Below are positions 1-11,016 of a stretch of DNA of 64,000 nt, in pieces. The position numbers and the translations under genes are program-made. The first letter of the stretch is position 1. The number at the start of each line of letters is the position of its first letter. The stretch spans positions 73,811,001 through 73,875,000 of the forward strand of contig JAUMIR010000004.1 in NCBI GenBank assembly GCA_030847615.1, written 5' to 3'. Below the pieces are notes generated by a model. That model had not been told where the DNA came from and did no database searches. It saw nothing but the letters and a program-made list of their open reading frames with translations. The DNA comes from Gambelia wislizenii. Lineage: Eukaryota > Chordata > Lepidosauria > Squamata > Crotaphytidae.

Positions 1-1322
1 GCCAAATGCTGAACACTTTTATGCTCTGTCTTTCTTTTTGTCTCTTATGTGTTGCTCATCTGGACACTTGTAAATGCTGGCAAGTTTTTGTTTTTGTTTT
101 TAAAACTTAATAGTGGAATTGCTCATCATAAGCAAACACAGACATGCCACCCATTACCAAAGTTATGCAGGTTCAAAAGAATTCTTGTGAGGCTGCTTTG
201 CAACTGATCTGCACAGTTAGGATTTAAGGGCATGACCAGGGGTCAGGGGAGGAGAGGAGAACCCACCCCAAAATAACTCAAAAGTTTAGATCAGAAGAAG
301 GGAAAACTCAAAACTGCTGAGAAAAGGGAGAGAAAGAGAAAGGTGAAGGTGCAGAAGGGAGAACAGACAGGTGCAGAAATGGGCTTCTTCACCATAGCCT
401 GGAAAGAACAGGGGGTGAAACATATCAGAGAATAGACACTCACTTCGAATCAAAAGGCCATGAGAAGAACAGAGTGTAATGGCTACACATGCTGAACCCA
501 CCACAGGGATCTGATTTTTAAACGTTCAGATTGAAGGCTGGAGGCAGAGATCAGTTTCATGTAATTTGGGGGCAAGCAAGAGACTACATTAACCTAAAAT
601 AATAAAGCATCCCAAAGATAAGTCAGACTTTAGGTATGACACAATCTCATGGGTTTAGCTGAAACAAAAAGGAGCCTCCTGAAGATCCTATATGCATTTT
701 GCTTTTGTCTTACATTCTGTGTATGTGTCTACCCATTCCTTATGAAGAAATTTACATTTATGAAACTTCAATGGGAGCAATATATGTGTGTGTGAGAACA
801 ATAAAAATCCATGGAGAATATTCTTCTGGATAAACATTCATGGATGATAGCCCACTTCATCAGATGCACTGAGTGTTACCTGAGATATTTATGCACATGC
901 ATGGGGTGAGAGAGGAATGAAGAGGAACAGCAATGCAAAACCACTGGTGATTATCTTAACAGTGGTAATTTAACAATTATTGAGAGGTGACAAGGACATC
1001 CCAGCACAGAAATAAATATGAGAGTGTGATTATCTACGCCACAGTATCCTTGTCATTCCCAATTACTACTTGTTCAATGACCACCATTAAGACTGTCATC
1101 AATGTTTGTATCTTTTGCCTTTCTGTTCCACTTCATTGCCACCCCATTCATCCACAGGTATAACTATCTGCTCACTCAAATAATATTCTATCCATCTAAT
1201 CAAGTGGGCTATAGTCTACAGAAGCTTATGCAAAATCAAACTTGTTCATCTTTAAGATTAACCCACAGGGCTTGTTGTTGTGTTTGCTGCAACAGAATAA
1301 CATGGTTACCTCACTAGGAATA
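1..1322. other. Intronic sequence, no gene seen
   Basis: AT-rich sequence with no exon-like reading frame and no complete repeat that I recognise. It lies downstream, in the sense of the minus-strand ATP2B4 gene, of the exon at 5305-5430, so it should be intron. That placement is inference, because the next exon is outside the window. Confidence 0.5.
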
Positions 1323-1324
1323 TA

Positions 1325-1554
1325 CAAGTTGTCCCTCCGTATCCCCTGATTTGGTAGCCATGAATTTAAGTATTCACAGCTTGAAAATATTCTTAAAAAA
1401 ATAATAATCCAAAAAGCAAACCTTGATTTGCCATTTTATATAAGGGACACCATTTTGCTATGCCAATGCATATAATGGGACTTGAGTATTCACGGATTTT
1501 GGTATCCACTGGGGGTCCTGGAACCAAACCCCACCAAACATGAAGGGACAACTG
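1325..1554. mobile_element. Tigger/pogo-like non-autonomous DNA element
   Basis: About 230 bp with imperfect terminal inverted repeats: the left end begins CAAGTTGTCCCTCC and the right end closes with GAAGGGACAACTG. It is flanked by TA on both sides (1323-1324 and 1555-1556), the target duplication expected of pogo-type transposons. The inner text (tattcacggattttggtatc and the matching left half) is the familiar Tigger-like pattern. There is no coding capacity. Confidence 0.75.
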
Positions 1555-1556
1555 TA

Positions 1557-4500
1557 TAAACTAAATTCTCCCATAGCACCAACTCTGAAGTTGCTTTCAA
1601 CTAGCTGAGGGTGCTGTGGCAGCATATATGGAAAGCTGTTCAGAAAAGTTGAAGGATTCAGTGCAAAGAGGAAACAAGCATGCAAGGTGGGTGGATAGCA
1701 CTGTGATAATCATTACACCCTCTTCCAGAACAACAAGGCGAGATTCCCGCCGTAGCGACAAAGAGCACAGACTCATGGGAAGAAGGAAGGAGGAATGCTT
1801 AGTAGTTAGTGTGGTGCTGGTTCAAAGGATGGAGAGGCTGGTTACCTTTGTTGCGATTTTCAGGGGCTCCGGGTTTTTTACCTGTTCAGACAAAGAGAGA
1901 AAGGGTGGAGCACTGAGCACACGGTTGTTGATATCGATGTCCCTGCTGGTGAGGACACCTGTATGCGGGGGCTCAGTGCTCTCTTGGGGGAAGCTGCTGG
2001 ATGGAGGAGGAAAGCTATATAGGACATAGGCAGTGGCAGCACTTAGGGGTGCACAGAGGCCAAACCACACCAGATGACACTGTCTGGGTGTGTGTGTTAA
2101 GATGACACCAGCCTCAGTGACGCCACAGGACATAGGTGCAGCATCACAAAAGGGATGGAGAAGTTCAATGTTTTCCCCAATTTAAATGCCAGTCCCCCCT
2201 TCCTCACTCTCTTGGAAGCAGCAAGCAGATACAGAAGTAAGCATCCAATTAAATGAACAGAACAATCCTTTTGAAACTAATGGATATTTGGAGGTACTGT
2301 GATGAGTATAGTTTCAGTTCCCAACACTGCAACAAATGCCTTGTGTAGTGTTGTCAGATGCTTCTCCTTGGATGTCAGTTCCAAATGAGAGTTCTAATCT
2401 AGAGACTTCCAATCTCTCTTACATATAGCCTCCTGGAATCAAACATTTTCAAAGTGTTTTTTAGCTACTTTTAGTACAGGAGCAGACAACCTGGACTATG
2501 ACTCCCACAGCATGGCTAATGGCTGAGGTTTGGGAGAGTTGTAAAAATCCTGGAGGGTCCTGGTTTGTCTACTTATTACAACTTTCCACCAGAAAAGCTA
2601 GGTTGCCAGATGAGCAGTAAGGACTTTCCTACCTCCCTTTCCTCAGGAACAAAATCCCTGTATAACAGAAGAGCAGTTCAAAACTTCTCCAAAACTGCTC
2701 TAGGAAGGCCTAAATTTTATCTGAAGAGCCTGAAGCTGAATCCAAGTCTCTAACAGAGATAAACCAGAACATTGCTGGTTCATAAACACTTCAACTGTTT
2801 GCACTTACAACTCATATATGTCATAACCATATAAGTCCATGGTCCACACTGCTATATAAACCCACAAAGATCAGAGAGAGCTGTCACTTCTGGTAAAGGA
2901 GCTCTGGATCACTTGTAGAAAAAAATCTATCCTGTTATTTAGTGCCTTATTATTATGTATGGAACAAAAGTAAAACTAAATAGCAAATAAAAGTGTGGTG
3001 GAGGCATACATCTGTGATTAATGGAATAAAGATTTACTTGCATATATTCAGTAGTTTTCCTGGTGCTGATGCTTTTATTTTACAATGTGTGGGTTTCTCT
3101 CCTTTTTCTTTGTATAAAATAAATAAAGGGTGTTGCGGGGGGACGCCTCTTCAAAATCGATGTCAACTACTTTCATTATTCAGCTAGGGCACTTATTGAC
3201 TAAATTGTGCTTGGGATGAGGATGGCATTCCCTGCTTAAAGTATATCAGACTAACTGTCTCAGTTCAGCAGCTCCAATGTGCAGTGGGGGGAGGCAACCT
3301 GCCCCTGGAGGCTCTCTAGGGAATGCCTCATAGTCATCAGTGCTTGGAAATGCCACATACATAGTTATCCTCCAAAGTAAAGGAGAATGTTTCTGCAGAG
3401 GTCTGTGGACAGAGAAGCTTCACAGAACCTTGGATGGATTTTTCAGGATTTTGCATCCCTCCCCCCAAAAAAGTAAAGAGCAATTTCATTAAGCAGGCAG
3501 CTACAGACAATTTTCCATTTTCTCTGTTTTTTCATATTAAAAAATAAGCTCGGGGGGGGGGGAGGCGATTTCTGTGCATGTGGAGAGACAGGACTGGCTG
3601 GCTACTCGTCTCTCCTCTGCCTCAGCCTCCTTAATGCAGCTGACAAACACTGTCTTTTAGTACAGTTTCATTTCAGAAAATGCTGGAATTCCCATCAGGT
3701 CACTTTACTTTGCCATGATGGATTTAAATTAGAGATGCTTCCTTTGACAACCATGAGCAAATCCAACATGTGGGCAATGTTTCTGTTTTTGTAAACCACA
3801 TACCAATGTTCTCCCTTTCATTGTCTTCAGTGGGAAAGTGAGAAAACATCAAAGCCATATTTGGAAACTAAAGCTACTGTGTAAAACTCAGTGTGAATTA
3901 GCACAGCTTATGTGAGTGACAGCCAGCATTGTCCAGGGCATGCTGCTGAATTGGTCCAGGTTGAGTCTGGCTGCTTTGATATAAACCTGCTAGGATCATG
4001 TTTAACATCTAAAGTTGCTGCTGCCCCATCTGAGCTTATTATTCTGCAAAATGTGAGTAAGAATGTTATACCTCACAGGGGTTTTTTTTTCCTGGGGGAA
4101 GGGTGTTAAAAAAAAGCACATTAAGCTACCAAAATGATTTCTGATCATTCACTATGTAATGTTTAATGGAACATAGAAACCTCTCTTCATTGGTCCCAAA
4201 CTATGGCAGCTGGTGGCGGGAGGATGACACAGAATTTCTTTTAAAGACACATCTCCCACACAAAATATCTAAGGACAAATGCAGAACAAAGACATACTTT
4301 TATTTTCTTTTATTCCAACTTCTGTTAGGCAGAGGCGTCACCACTTTCAGATTAAAATAAACATAAATCAAAACATTTTTTTAAAAAAATATGTACTTTC
4401 TAGTCAAGCATTTGGGATAAGATGTTTGTAGTGGACATAAATCATCCTGACAATGGGTAAAATCTTCCTTTTAAAGCTTAAAGAACATAAGAAGAGTCAG

Positions 4501-5304
4501 GCTATGGGTCCAATAAGAAGATCCACACAGGTGCTTCTTAAAAGCCTATAAGCAGGATGTGCAAACCTCAGTTCTCCCTATTACTGTTGATCCCAACACC
4601 TGGTATTCAGAGGAATAATGCTATCATGGCTACATAACCACTAAACGACCCCTCTTCTGCAGAACTGTCTTAATCCTATATGTCCAAAACATATCAGCTT
4701 GTTCAGGGGAAACTTCTAAATTACCTCAGAAAAAAGCATGGCACCCCCCTTGAAATATCCCTCTCAAAGTGCTGGAGAACCCTTCAGGGTTAAATAGAGA
4801 CTAGGATTGGGAAGGTGGATGGAATGGAGTCTTTATAAAAGGCCATAGTTGGCTGGCAGGCTTCTTATACAGGAGCATACTGTACTATTTTGCTGCAGGT
4901 CTTCTCTTTTATAAAAAAACAACATCTACACTAGCAAAAAGTGTCTCAGTAGTGTAAATCTATGTGTTGTGTCCCAAAACTAACTTACAGAAAGCAGTCC
5001 CTGAGGAAATCAATTCTTCTCCCCATCTTTGGCATCACTGAGCTACAAATGAACAGGGAGCATGAGAGCCATAAAAAACTTTGTGGCTTCTTTTCTCAGT
5101 ATCTCTCTACTGGCTACATTTTGATTTTACAGCTTTAGACAGAGCTACCCCACACCCAGCATCTCCTCACAGAGCCCTTAAAGTCTGAATCTGGATATCC
5201 ACACTCAGGGAAGTATATGCTCCCATCCTAGTAACCGAGTATCAATACAGCTAAAGAATTCTGAGAAGATGCTTCCCATAGAAAGCATGGCTTCTGAACA
5301 TTAC
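1557..5304. other. Intronic sequence, mostly unassigned
   Basis: No exon or transposon ORF could be supported. Short low-complexity runs occur, such as a G run near 3551. A degraded repeat at 4478-4690 is listed separately. It is inferred to be ATP2B4 intron on the 3' side of the exon at 5305. Confidence 0.5.
4478..4690. repeat. Degenerate interspersed repeat, family not assigned
   Basis: The text from 'agaacataagaagagtcagg' through a cattcag-type block to 'tcatggctacataacc' resembles a common squamate dispersed repeat. It is heavily diverged and I cannot name the family with certainty. It has no ORF. Confidence 0.35.
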
Positions 5305-5430
5305 CTTTCTTGACCTTCTTCTCCTCTTCCCCTTCTCCAGCACCCAGAAGAGTAAAAATTATTCCAGTTTGTGAATTGACACCTACAGCTGTGACCAACA
5401 TTCGACCAGAACCCTCCATCACATGAGTAC
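5305..5430 (-). CDS. ATP2B4: Plasma-membrane Ca2+-ATPase, internal coding exon (end of A domain and start of cytosolic linker)
   Basis: This 126-bp exon has a ctag acceptor just above 5430 and a GTAATG donor at 5304-5303. It reads [11 protein letters not shown], then [18 protein letters not shown], then an acidic/lysine stretch [12 protein letters not shown]. This is the conserved PMCA segment that closes the actuator domain and enters the long phospholipid-sensitive linker between transmembrane helices 2 and 3. The exon is phase 1 at both ends, joins in frame to the exon at 8927-9052, and is uninterrupted. It is the most 3' exon of the gene visible here. The enzyme extrudes Ca2+ across the plasma membrane at the cost of ATP. 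Confidence 0.93.
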
Positions 5431-5657
5431 CTAGTTTTAAAAGAAGATGAAATGTGGAAAAGAGAAATAAGAAAGACTAGATAAAACTTAAATCCATTTC
5501 ATGAGGAAGCTGAGAGAGTAAATAGGCAATGGATTTCAGTTTATTGGCCACTGTTTCAAATCTAGGCTAAGCAACTGATGACCAGGGTTCTGGACTTCTG
5601 GACTGATTTCATACTCTAGGACATGACACCTTGTGCTCACTAGGACCAAAGCAAGTA

Positions 5658-6024
5658 CAGGTTGACTATCTCCTGTCCAAAATGCTTGGGACCAGACGGG
5701 TTCCGTATTTCAGATTTTTTGGATTTTGGAATACAGTACAGGTATAAAATGGTATAGCGCAGCAGCAGAGGTGGCAGTAAGCCCAGGCCCCCAGGTTGTA
5801 CATTCTTTGTGCTCCTCCACCTTCAGGAAGAGGAGAGGAACAGGAAGGAGATGACATGGCTGAGTTCACAGCCAAACTTTGCACAAGCGGTGGCTGTAGT
5901 AACGGCTGTGGCAGTTGCTGCTGTTCCTCCACTGCCACCCCTCCAGCTGAAGTGAGGTCTAAAATGGGACATGGCAGCAGTGGCTGCTGGCAACCATCTC
6001 CAGTCTTGGCCAAGAAAGAGCCTT
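5658..6024. mobile_element. Tigger-like terminal fragment plus GC-rich segment shared with the element at 50478-51099
   Basis: It starts after a TA with CAGGTTGACTATCTCCTGTC, followed by cttgggaccag and a ggattttggaatac block, a typical pogo/Tigger-type end. The following segment, about 5755-5830 (gcagcag...ggtggcag...cattctttgtg), is recognisably similar to 50655-50715 inside another Tigger-like element. No matching right terminal repeat was found, so this copy is partial or rearranged. It abuts the 3'-truncated CR1 fragment. Reading frames through it are shadows. Confidence 0.5.
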
Positions 6025-6108
6025 ATTTTTATTTGCTAGACCTTAAAGTTTTGGTTGAGTTAGATTTCCATCAAATATCAGGATAGTTGAAGTCACCCAT
6101 CACTACTA

Positions 6109-6909
6109 CAGTTGCCCCTCCACATTCGCGAACTCGACATTCACGGTTTTGATTATTCGCGGTTTTGGGAGGGCCCCCTGCCCCCCCAAAACTGCGACAC
6201 GGGGCCTCCAGAGGCCCTGTGAAAACCCTGGAAGGGAGCGGGGAGGGCCGGGGAGGGCCCGTGAAGGCCCTGAGAGGGAGGGGGGAGGGCCGCGGAAGCC
6301 TTCACGGAGCCTTGGAAGCTCTGTGAAGGCCCCAGGGAGCGAGAGGGGAGGCCCGGGGAGGCATTCACAGAGCCTTGGAAGGCTCCATGAAGGCCTGGGG
6401 AGGGAGGGGGAGGGCCGCGCAGGCCTTCACGGAGCCTTGGAAGGCTCCATGAAGGCCTGGGAAGGGAGGGGGGTTTGCCACGGGGGCCTTCATGGAGCCT
6501 TGGAAGGCTCCGTGAAGGCCTGGGGAGGGAGGGGGCTGGGCCACGGGGGCCTTCACGGAGCCAGGGAGCGAAGGGGGAGGCCTGGGAAGGGCTTCACAGA
6601 GCCTTGGAAGGCTCTGTGAAGGCTTGGGGAGGGCCGCGGAGGCCTTCACGGAGCCTTGGAAGGCTCTGTGAAGGCCCCGGGGAGGGAGGGGAGAGGGCCG
6701 CGGAGGCCTCCACGGGGCCTTGGGAGGGTCTCCGGAGGCCCCGTGAAGGCCTTGGGAGGGAGTGGGGAGTCCGGGGAAAGTGATTATGGGGCCTCTGGAG
6801 GCCCCATGGTCGCTTGGGCAGGGGAAGGCGGGGCAATCAATATTCGCGTTTTTTTTACATTCGCGGGGGTCCGTGGAACCTAACCCCCGCAAATGTGAAG
6901 GGACAACTG
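6109..6909. mobile_element. Tigger/pogo-like element with a G-rich palindromic core
   Basis: It is bounded by TA duplications (6107-6108 and 6910-6911). The left end starts CAGTTGCCCCTCCACATTCG and the right end, read in reverse, starts CAGTTGTCCCTTCACATTTG, giving terminal inverted repeats of roughly 70 bp with attattcgcg near the inner side of both. The core carries no transposase. Instead it is a G-rich tandem array (annotated separately). The element sits inside the CR1 endonuclease gene, so it is younger than that CR1 copy. Confidence 0.85.
6298..6750. repeat. Tandem array of hairpin-forming units
   Basis: A unit of about 34 bp built as two 16-bp arms (GCCTTCACGGAGCCTT and its complement) around GG recurs at 6298, 6361, 6423, 6486, 6591, 6642 and, degenerately, 6706. 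A half-unit lies at 6549. The most regular spacings are 61-63 bp (6298 to 6486). Spacers are GGGGAGGGAGGGG-type tracts. Each unit is an almost perfect palindrome. Open frames here are by-products of the repeat and not genes. Confidence 0.88.
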
Positions 6910-7466
6910 TACATCTCTTCTTTCTGCGTGTGTGGTCATCTGTTCTAGAAAGGCATCATCCAATTCCTCCGTCTGACTTGGAGGTCTGTATTAGAGCCCC
7001 ACAATAACATCCCTGTTGTTTCCCTCCCCTTTAATTTTTATCCAGATGCTCTCAACCTGGCTTCTAGTATTGATGTCATGGATCTCTTCAGTGGTATAAA
7101 TATCCCTGACATATAATGCTATTCCTCCTCCTTTCCTGTTTGGCCTGTTTCTCTTATAAAGGTTATACCCCACTATTGCTACATTCCAATCATGCGACTC
7201 ATCCCACCAGGTTTCAGTAATGCCTATTATATCATATTTGTTTTGTAGTGCTAGGAGTTCGAGTTCATCTTGCTTATTTTCCATGCTCTGTGCATTAGTG
7301 TAGAGACATCTAAGACCACGTGTTCCCTTTACTTGGTGCCTGTGCAATTTTTTTTGCCTCCCACTGTTGGGTCCTTGCGCTGTTTGCCTTGTTCCCTCTA
7401 TGACAGTTTGACTATTTTCTCCAGCCCTTTTGCCTTCCAGAATACTGTCTCCCTCCCCCATATGAC

Positions 7467-8440
7467 TCAGTTTAAAGCCCTCCTGATCAAATTCTTGATA
7501 TTGTAGGCAAAAATGTTTCTGCCAACTGTCGTGAGATGCACCCCATCTCTTGCCAGAAGTCCCGCCTCATGGAAGCGCAGCCCATGATCCATGAATCCAA
7601 ATCGATCTCGGCGACACCATCTATGGAGCCAGTTGTTTAAGTTGGCTGTTTTCCTCTCCCTTCCTGGACGATGCCCTTCAACTGGCAGGAGAGACGAGAT
7701 GACAATCTGTGTGTCCATTTCTTTCAGCTTCCTCCCCAGAGCCTCATAATCTCTTCTGATCTTCGGAAAGCTGTGCCTTGCAGTATCATTGGTTCCCACA
7801 TGGACCAAAAGGAAGGGGTAATGATCCGTAGGCTTGACGAGTCTTGTCAGCCTCTCGGTCACATCATGGATCTTTGCCCCAAGGTGACAACACACCTCCC
7901 GAGACATCTTGTCAGGCCCACAAACCACTGCTTCTGTACCCCGCAGCAAGGAGTCCTCCCCCCACACGCCTCCCCTGAGGCTTCGCAGCTGCTGTTCCTT
8001 GCGGTGGTACCCTCAGGGTCCCCTGCTCTGCCCCTGAAGTCTTTCCATGCTGTTCTTCCTCGTTGTCCTCGATAAGGGAGAGGGCTTCGAATCAATTCTG
8101 TAGCTGCAAGCTGCTCGAAGAATCCCTGGATCTTCTTGTTCTGTGTGTGACATTCCTCCAGCTGTCTACCTCCTGTGTCTGTGAAGTGACCCTCTCCTCC
8201 CCAACCAGTTCCTCTGTGCGGTCCCTGTCCAAGACTGTTTGTTCTGTTCTGTCCAGGAAAATCTCTTGCTCATGAATCTTTTGAAGTGTAGCTACCTGTG
8301 TCTCCAAGCTGCTGGACTTTCTCCTCCAAGAGGGCTACCAACTTGCACTTGCTGCATGTGAAGTTCCCCACGTCTGTAGACAAGAAGACAAACATCCCAC
8401 AAGTGTTGCAGGTGACTGCAGCAGTCTCCTCAGTGTCCAT
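7467..8440 (-). pseudogene. CR1 LINE ORF1 (zinc motif, coiled coil, esterase), frameshifted
   Basis: The start ATG at 8440 opens MDTEETAAVTCNTCG, followed by FTCSKCKLVALLEEKV. This gives a CxxC...CxxC zinc motif running into a leucine-rich coiled coil, as in CR1 ORF1. After frameshifts, the esterase-like domain follows: CCHLGAKIHDVTERL, LVHVGTNDTARHSF, then GLLARDGVHLTTVGRN, which carry the GTND and DGVHLT signatures. The stop lies 5 nt before the ORF2 start. CR1 copies are usually 5'-truncated, so keeping this end is uncommon. At least two frame changes make it non-functional. Confidence 0.85.
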
Positions 8441-8926
8441 GGTGAGAGCTTTTAGGTAATCTAAGAACTCTTAGTTAATGCTGAGAACTCTATGCTGTAC
8501 TTTTGTTTGATGACCTTGATCCATTGCCATTTTGAAGGAGGATTCCCATGCCGGTCCAGTTTGCTTCTGTGGATGGGATGGCGGAGTGGGAAATCTTATC
8601 CTTTGCTTCAGGCTGAGAGGGGTTGCTTACTGATTTTATTTATTACATTCCTATTCGAACCTTCCATTAAAAGAATAACACTCAGACCAGTTAATATCAC
8701 CATTACAGGCAAATTAAATGTTGGCCCAGTGGAGCCCCACAAAATTTCTTCCCTGACACATAGAACCTTTTAGAGCTCCAATAAGGAAGGCCAGTTGAAG
8801 ATGGGCTATTGTATATAGAAGCTCACATTATAAGGTGATACCATAACACGAAACAGATTCAAGACCAACTTCCTGGGCCTAAGAAGTAAAGGGGTCAGGA
8901 CAAGCTATAGTGCTTGGCAAACTTAC
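8441..8926. other. Probable CR1 5' leader (to about 8650), then intron
   Basis: Sequence directly upstream (minus sense) of the CR1 ORF1 ATG may be the CR1 5' untranslated region, but I cannot place its boundary. The remainder up to the exon at 8927 shows no gene. Confidence 0.35.
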
Positions 8927-9052
8927 CGGAAAGTAGCATGGGGTCTTTTTCCAGAGATTTCTTCACCTGGTCTGATTCCCCAGTAAGGGAGCTCTCATCA
9001 ATTTTCAGATCATTGCCTTGGATCAGGATCCCATCTGCAGGTAACAAGTCAC
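8927..9052 (-). CDS. ATP2B4: Plasma-membrane Ca2+-ATPase, internal coding exon with the TGES loop
   Basis: This 126-bp exon has acceptor ttccag above 9052 and donor GTAAGT at 8926-8921. It encodes [20 protein letters not shown], then [20 protein letters not shown], ending SG across the junction. TGES is the actuator-domain loop that positions water for dephosphorylation in all P-type ATPases. [12 protein letters not shown] is closest to the PMCA4-type wording. It joins in phase 1 with the exons at 16371 and 5305. No frameshift or stop is present. Confidence 0.94.
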
Positions 9053-9440
9053 CTGGAAGAAGCAGAAATCAACAGGTCATCAGAGTACTTAGTTATTTGT
9101 CAACAAGCCCAAAATGAGTGCATCTTCTGTCATTTCTGAATATCAAACTACATATTATGCTTTATGCATAATGTGTAGCAATGTCTCCATTTTTACTTCA
9201 AATACAAGCACAGGTGATACAATCCTTACTGAGAATGAGGCCACATCAAGAGGTTTATTTATTCTATACCAAGCAAAATTCTCTTTGGTGTCAACAATGT
9301 TGTCTTTTAAACCCCTAGCTGTGTGGGCGGGGGGGGGGAGTGTCCTTTTCAATCACACTGAACACTGAGAAGGGAAAAGATAGGCCTCCCCACCCTGCAT
9401 GCAGAATTCATGATAAACTGGGGAGTGGGGGATCATGTTG

Positions 9441-9537
9441 CTCTCCAGATGTTGTTGGATGGCAACTCTGTATTCAACATCAGTAGCTATGCTGGCTATG
9501 GCTGCTATGAGCTGCAATCAAACAATATCTGGAACAG
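9441..9537. repeat. hAT-type MITE, degraded
   Basis: Roughly palindromic: the left side reads tctccagatgttgttgga and the right side the complement-like caatatctgga, around a gctggctatgg centre. This is a widespread amniote hAT-derived small element pattern. It has no coding potential. Confidence 0.5.
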
Positions 9538-10258
9538 CATGATTCCTACCCTGGCCCACATCCAAGTGCTATTCTCAATGAAAGTAGGTTCACTGAATCA
9601 ATAGGACTCACTTAAATGTCCACTCACCATTTAGCACCTGATTTATGGGTCTAGACTAGTTGGGAACAGCAGGTGGACTGTGGCTGAGGATTGAACCTTC
9701 CACCACTCCACTTGTAATTACAATAAAAACATAGATGCAGGCTACATATTATTGGGCAAGCATCTAGTTTAGGCCCAAGATCCATTTGAACTGAAGGGCA
9801 GAGCCTCTCCCCCACCCCCAGTATACTTGAGGTTTTATAAACTGAAAAATTATGGGTTTGATGTGACCTCGATAGGGCTGAAAGGATGTTTAAAGCACAC
9901 AAGAACATTATGTTCATTTTGAATACAGGCTAACAATATGTATGTGTGTAAGTTTAATAAGATATTCTTGCAGCAGAGAAATCTCATTTGTGCAAGCACT
10001 GAGAAGGTATGAGAGCACAGTGCTTCAATTTTCACAGTGCAAAGTCTGGTGTATCTGCTCCCATTCTCATCTCCCATAACATTTATTCTACAGCACCACC
10101 ACCCCAACACCATTTCTACCCAACTTGTTCCTCATAATACATGGCATCTGCTGCTTGTCTGATGCCTACACCTCTGTCTATACCATTTGCCCATTATGTC
10201 CTCCCATCTCATCCACTTGTCTTTCAGCCCCTACATCAGCTAAAGGGAATGCTGTTAC

Positions 10259-10372
10259 TCTCTAGATGCTGTTGAGCCACAGTTCCCATCATCCTTCACC
10301 ACTGGCTATGCTGGGATATGCAAGGACTAAATGGAAGCTGCAGTCCAGCAACATCTGGAGAACCAGATGCTC
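10259..10372. repeat. hAT-type MITE, degraded
   Basis: It opens tctagatgctgttgagcc and closes cagcaacatctggagaacca, with the centre ggctatgctgggatatgcaa. It has the same structural plan as 9441-9537 and is diverged. Confidence 0.5.
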
Positions 10373-10535
10373 GCCATTCTTATCTTACAAGTAAATCAAA
10401 ACATCTAAGGTCCATTAAAACAAATCATTCCTACTACTTTCATACTTCGCTATGCTACATCAGGTACGTCTCTTGGAAATAAGGGTCTTTGGTGGATACA
10501 AGACACTTCTGGATGAAGAATGTTCACACAGTCTT

Positions 10536-10677
10536 GGGAAAGGAACTTTGGTCTTACCTGTGATATGTTCTTTTCCAGTGAAGAGGCAAAGAGCATCCGC
10601 ATGCTTGGGTTGTCCCTCCCACTTGCTCCCGGTAGGCAGGTAACAGAGACTTTTATTTTGAAAAGCTGACCACCAGT
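10536..10677. repeat. DIRS left inverted terminal repeat
   Basis: The stretch 10591-10677 is the near-identical reverse complement of 16135-16221 (shared landmarks gcatgcttgggttgtccctc and ttttattttgaaaagctgac). The outer part, 10536-10590, is matched instead by the complement of the internal region at 10869-10920. The outermost base is approximate. Confidence 0.88.
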
Positions 10678-10868
10678 GGTGTCCTCTAGGAGGGACGACC
10701 CCTCTGCTGGCCAGTCCATACCACAGCCTTGTGACGCCGTAGCTTGACATATTTGGCCATAGCCCACAACTTTGTAGACTTCATTTTGGTAGCCCTAATT
10801 TCAAAGTCCATGTTGAGAATTGTCCCCCTAGGTAATGTCCTTCCATATGTGCTCGCCCTGGGTGGGCC

Positions 10869-10967
10869 AGATGCTCTTCGCCTCTTCACTGGAAAAGAAT
10901 GTATCACAGGTAAGACCAACGTTCTTTTTCCCAGTGGAGAGGGCTCCAGAGCATCCGCATGCTTGGG
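10869..10967. repeat. DIRS internal complementary region
   Basis: The first half (about 10870-10920, with gcctcttcactggaaaag and cacaggtaagacc) is the reverse complement of the left outer end. The second half (about 10921-10967, with cccagtggagagggctccag) is the reverse complement of the right outer end at 16205-16244. A joint complement of both ends is the hallmark that lets DIRS elements template a circular intermediate. Confidence 0.88.
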
Positions 10968-11016
10968 ATCTACTAGAGCTTCAAAGGCAGGGTGGGCGAG
11001 GTGAGCTTCATGAACT

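Larger units (their letters stand above)
6025..7461 (-). pseudogene. CR1 LINE ORF2, endonuclease part, broken and interrupted
   Basis: Reading from 7461 down, ORF2 opens 5 nt after the ORF1 stop. It shows the apurinic-endonuclease start of CR1 proteins: CLYTNAQSMENKQDEL, then IIGITETWW (catalytic Glu), KGGGIALYVR and VESIWIKIKGEG. A stop codon sits where the first Tyr of a YYRPP motif belongs (VGL*YRPPSQTEELDDAFLE). The 801-bp element at 6109-6909 then splits the gene. Past it the frame resumes with VVMGDFNYPDI (catalytic Asp/Asn) and a further stop, and homology ends near 6025. Reverse transcriptase is absent, so this copy lacks its 3' part. It lies in the same orientation as ATP2B4 within its intron. 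Confidence 0.88.
9053..10535. other. Intron with two small palindromic MITE-like repeats
   Basis: No coding sequence was found. Two short MITE-like copies are annotated at 9441-9537 and 10259-10372. A G run lies near 9330. The rest is unassigned. Confidence 0.5.

Noticed and set aside
1616..2133. Overlapping ORFs of 137 and 103 residues on opposite strands
   Set aside because: No recognisable domain, splice sites or homologous wording, and one begins inside the edge of a MITE flank.
6149..6892. Several overlapping 70-175 residue ORFs rich in Gly, Pro and Ser
   Set aside because: They are frames through the tandem palindromic array, open on both strands because the repeat lacks stop codons.
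7671..8075. Plus-strand ORF of 134 residues
   Set aside because: It is the antisense shadow of CR1 ORF1.
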